Assembly: GCA_024510845.1 (NCBI GenBank)
Contig: JANEMA010000014.1
Location: forward strand, 1 to 36,453
Reading direction: 5' to 3'
Length of the DNA stretch: 36,453 nucleotides
Source of the DNA: Gammaproteobacteria bacterium
GTDB taxonomy: Bacteria > Pseudomonadota > Gammaproteobacteria > Chromatiales > Chromatiaceae
Shown here: in pieces, positions 34,488 through 36,453 of the stretch
Numbering within the stretch: the first letter of the stretch is position 1
Layout: every line of letters begins with the position of its first letter
Position numbers and translations under genes: made by a program
The notes under the pieces: model-generated
What the model was told of the DNA's origin: nothing
The model's input: only the letters and a program-made list of their open reading frames with translations
Databases searched by the model: none

Positions 34488-35417
34488 TTGGACAACATCA
34501 ATTTCCGTTGCCACTACAGCCGTAACACCCTGTTGCACATGTTCGTGCTGATCGTCGCGGCCGCCGGTCTGGCCTATTGGAAGTGGGATCTGCTCAACGC
34601 CATCTATTTCAAGGACCAGCGCACCGAACTCGGTTGGGTGATCAACGGCACCATCGTAGTCTTGTTCCTGGTCGGCATGTTTCGCATGGCTCTCAACCTG
34701 GTGGGCTATGCGAGGGAAGAGGCCACCCTGACGCGCTTCGTGCGCAATCTGCACAAGCATCCCGAGGGGGTACTGCGCGGCGTGCCTGAGCGCAGCCTGA
34801 TCGCACAACGCTACCGCACCCTGTTCGAATTGCACGAGACCCACACCCCGATCAATCAGAGCATGCTGGCCTCTACCCTGATGGCCACCGAGAGCACGCG
34901 CAGCAGCCTGGCCAGGTTCGTCAACAATATCCTCATTCTCACCGGGGTGTTTGGCACCATCGTATCGCTGTCGATCGCCCTGATCGGTGCCTCAGACATA
35001 CTCGAGAACGCCGTATCGGCTTCGGGCATGGGAATGGTGATCCACGGCATGTCCACCGCGCTGTCCACCACTATCACTGCTATCGTTTGCTATGTATTCT
35101 TCGGCTATTTCCACCTGCGATTGAACGATGCCCAGACCAACCTGGTGAGCGCTATCGAACAGGTCACCACCAGTTGCCTGATGCCTCGCTTCCAGATCGA
35201 GACCGACACCGTGCTCTACGAGTTCACCGGTCTGATCCGCTCCCTGCAATCCCTGGTTGCCGAAATGGCCAATTCGCAGAAAGCCTTCCAGGAGACCGAG
35301 CAGCAGATCGTCGAGGTCCTGTCGCACTATCGTGGCAAGGTGGATGATCTCGAGAACTACATGACGGACATTCTGCGCATTCTGCGCATCGGCTTCCGCC
35401 TACGTGACGACGAATGA
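34488..35417 (+). CDS. MotA/TolQ/ExbB-superfamily proton-channel protein
   Basis: A 309-residue inner-membrane protein with the MotA/ZorA four-helix plan: TM1 about 14-33, TM2 51-74, a cytoplasmic loop of about 70 residues, TM3 146-168 and TM4 184-210, then a helical cytoplasmic tail. TM3 carries LTGVFGTIVSLSIALIGA and TM4 MSTALSTTITAIVCY, matching the conserved channel-lining motifs (GTxxG/S, ALxTT) of the superfamily. By family it should form a pentamer around two copies of the partner encoded next. The start is TTG 34488 with GAGGA about eight bases upstream; no in-frame ATG fits. The partner's ATG overlaps its stop by four bases. It is not flagellar MotA (no chemotaxis neighbours) nor TolQ (no tol genes). 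It most resembles the stator-like subunits of Zorya-type complexes but is short. Confidence 0.85.
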   Translation: MDNINFRCHYSRNTLLHMFVLIVAAAGLAYWKWDLLNAIYFKDQRTELGWVINGTIVVLFLVGMFRMALNLVGYAREEATLTRFVRNLHKHPEGVLRGVPERSLIAQRYRTLFELHETHTPINQSMLASTLMATESTRSSLARFVNNILILTGVFGTIVSLSIALIGASDILENAVSASGMGMVIHGMSTALSTTITAIVCYVFFGYFHLRLNDAQTNLVSAIEQVTTSCLMPRFQIETDTVLYEFTGLIRSLQSLVAEMANSQKAFQETEQQIVEVLSHYRGKVDDLENYMTDILRILRIGFRLRDDE

Positions 35418-36453
35418 ACGACGGCTTCACCGATCTGCGGCTGAACTGCCGGGACGGCCAGGTCAGCGAGAGCTTCTGGCCCTCGTTCACCGACATCATG
35501 ACCACCGTGGTCATGATCTTTCTGGTCGCCCTGGTGGTTCTACTGGTGCGCAACGTGGAGCTGGTGCGCCAACTGCGCTCCACCATGGAAGCCGAGCGTA
35601 TCGCCGCCGAATTGGCGCGCGCCACCGGCGAGGAAAAGGACAGCCTGGCCATGGCCCTGCACCACACTGAGGCCGAATTGCGCCAGGCACGGCTCGAGAT
35701 CCTGCACCTGCGCAAGAAAGCCGTGGGCCGTGAAAAGCTCATCACCGATCAGATCACGACCATCGACCGCCTGACCGAGGCGCACAACACGCTCGAACGC
35801 AAGACGAACCGGCTCGCCACCGATCGGCAGCAACTCGAAGGCCGTCTCAAGGACCAGCAGGCACACCTGACCATGCTCGAGCAGTCGCTGAAGAACCGCG
35901 AACTCGAACTCCAGGCCAGCCGCAGCGACGTGGAGAGCCTGAGGACCAACATCACCAGCCTGCAGGCCAGCCTGCGTGATGCCCAGACTCGTGCCGACCG
36001 TCTGCAAGAGGATCTGTACGAGCGCAGCCACGCGCTCGAGGCTGTACGCCAGGCGGCACAGGTAGTCGAGCGCAAGTATCTGGTGTTGGTCGGCGACTAT
36101 GACAATCTCAAGGTCAAGTACGACAAGCTGGTACGCCCGGCACGTTCGCCGGCTGACCGCCACATGGTTGAAGTACGCTACTGGAAGGAAGACAGTCAAT
36201 ACCGCATCGCCTGGCACGAGGGTAGCAAGGGCGAATTCCAGCCGATCAGCCACAAACACCTGGATCGGGTACTGAGCCACTTGCTCGAGCAGTATCCCAA
36301 TGGCCTGTACATGAAGGTGATCTTCCCCAAGAACAGCGGCCTGTCCTACAACGAAGCCTGGAAATTCACCAACCATCTGCACCGCCACTACGACTACTAC
36401 TTCCGCGACGACGGCACGGCGGCAAAGGCTGCTCCCGGGACCAGCACCACTGG
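35414..36453 (+). CDS. motor-partner protein: one helix, long coiled coil, novel C-terminal domain (runs off window)
   Basis: Starts at ATG 35414 overlapping the channel gene (ATGA) and stays open to the window end (346 codons seen). Residues 24-46 form a single transmembrane helix, PSFTDIMTTVVMIFLVALVV, with Asp27 placed like the proton-carrying Asp of MotB/ExbD/ZorB. Residues about 47-240 are a charged heptad-like coiled coil (LERKTNRLATDRQQLEGRLK and similar). Residues about 250-332 form a compact domain (EVRYWKEDSQYRIAW, LDRVLSHLLEQYPNG, LYMKVIFPKNSGLSYNEAW). It has no OmpA/MotB peptidoglycan-binding motif. The strand-helix order loosely recalls the ExbD/TolR periplasmic domain; this is inference. 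After residue 333 the sequence becomes Ala/Thr/Gly-rich. Function unknown; it should be the axial subunit for the upstream channel. Confidence 0.8.
   Translation, partial: MNDGFTDLRLNCRDGQVSESFWPSFTDIMTTVVMIFLVALVVLLVRNVELVRQLRSTMEAERIAAELARATGEEKDSLAMALHHTEAELRQARLEILHLRKKAVGREKLITDQITTIDRLTEAHNTLERKTNRLATDRQQLEGRLKDQQAHLTMLEQSLKNRELELQASRSDVESLRTNITSLQASLRDAQTRADRLQEDLYERSHALEAVRQAAQVVERKYLVLVGDYDNLKVKYDKLVRPARSPADRHMVEVRYWKEDSQYRIAWHEGSKGEFQPISHKHLDRVLSHLLEQYPNGLYMKVIFPKNSGLSYNEAWKFTNHLHRHYDYYFRDDGTAAKAAPGTSTT

Noticed and set aside
34442-34525. Short upstream frame with GGGGGAGG just before its ATG, overlapping the channel gene start
   Set aside because: 27 codons without similarity, and it overlaps the best -10 element; the TTG at 34488 with its own ribosome site and membrane protein is better supported.

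Overview
The window comes from a GC-rich gammaproteobacterium. Supporting signs are the proteobacterial-type GshA, the bifunctional ArgA (kinase-like plus GNAT), the QmcA/NfeD pair and the SSF-type hybrid kinase. A secreted Pro/Gly/Tyr-rich protein resembling sulfur-globule proteins and a broken DUF302 gene, both common in sulfur oxidisers, suggest a Chromatiales-like lineage; this is inference. No rRNA, tRNA, CRISPR array or intact insertion sequence was seen.

Layout. 226-7043 (minus) is a tight five-gene operon read from M48 lipoprotein protease through a thiamine-type Nudix hydrolase, tail-specific protease Prc and GshA to a short CDF transporter. Just upstream lies an internally deleted, frameshifted mazG remnant (7044-7282), followed by dgt. 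9128-14188 (plus) is an RND efflux adaptor and pump, then an NYN-domain putative RNase 12 bases after the pump stop. 14268-19374 (minus) is a complete Liv/Urt-type ABC importer with a Tat-exported binding protein and an intrinsic terminator between the binding-protein gene and livH. It is divergent from a LuxR-type response regulator (19635-20279). That regulator converges on a large SSF-PAS-HK-REC hybrid kinase (20373-23846), and the pair looks like the CrbSR/MxtR-ErdR acetate-switch system. The kinase gene sits 23 bases behind ilvD.

25730-27320 is an accessory stretch: a 600-base non-coding region, a TetR gene, an unrecognised decayed segment, and a 13-base direct repeat bracketing TetR plus that segment. 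Next come nfeD-qmcA (minus), argA (plus), the secreted repeat-rich protein (minus), a DUF302 pseudogene, a perfect 15-bp-stem terminator and a lone EF-G gene of the second (FusA2-like) type. A 213-base deletion derivative of an insertion sequence with 13-bp terminal inverted repeats follows.

The right end carries the most novel-looking unit. It is a MotA/TolQ-like four-helix channel protein overlapping by 4 bases a single-helix protein with the motor-type membrane aspartate, a roughly 190-residue coiled coil and a C-terminal domain that is not an OmpA peptidoglycan-binding domain. The second gene is still open at the window edge.

Three genes (gshA, the hybrid kinase, the channel gene) appear to start at TTG, each behind a good Shine-Dalgarno sequence, and the NYN and sulfur-globule-like genes at GTG.
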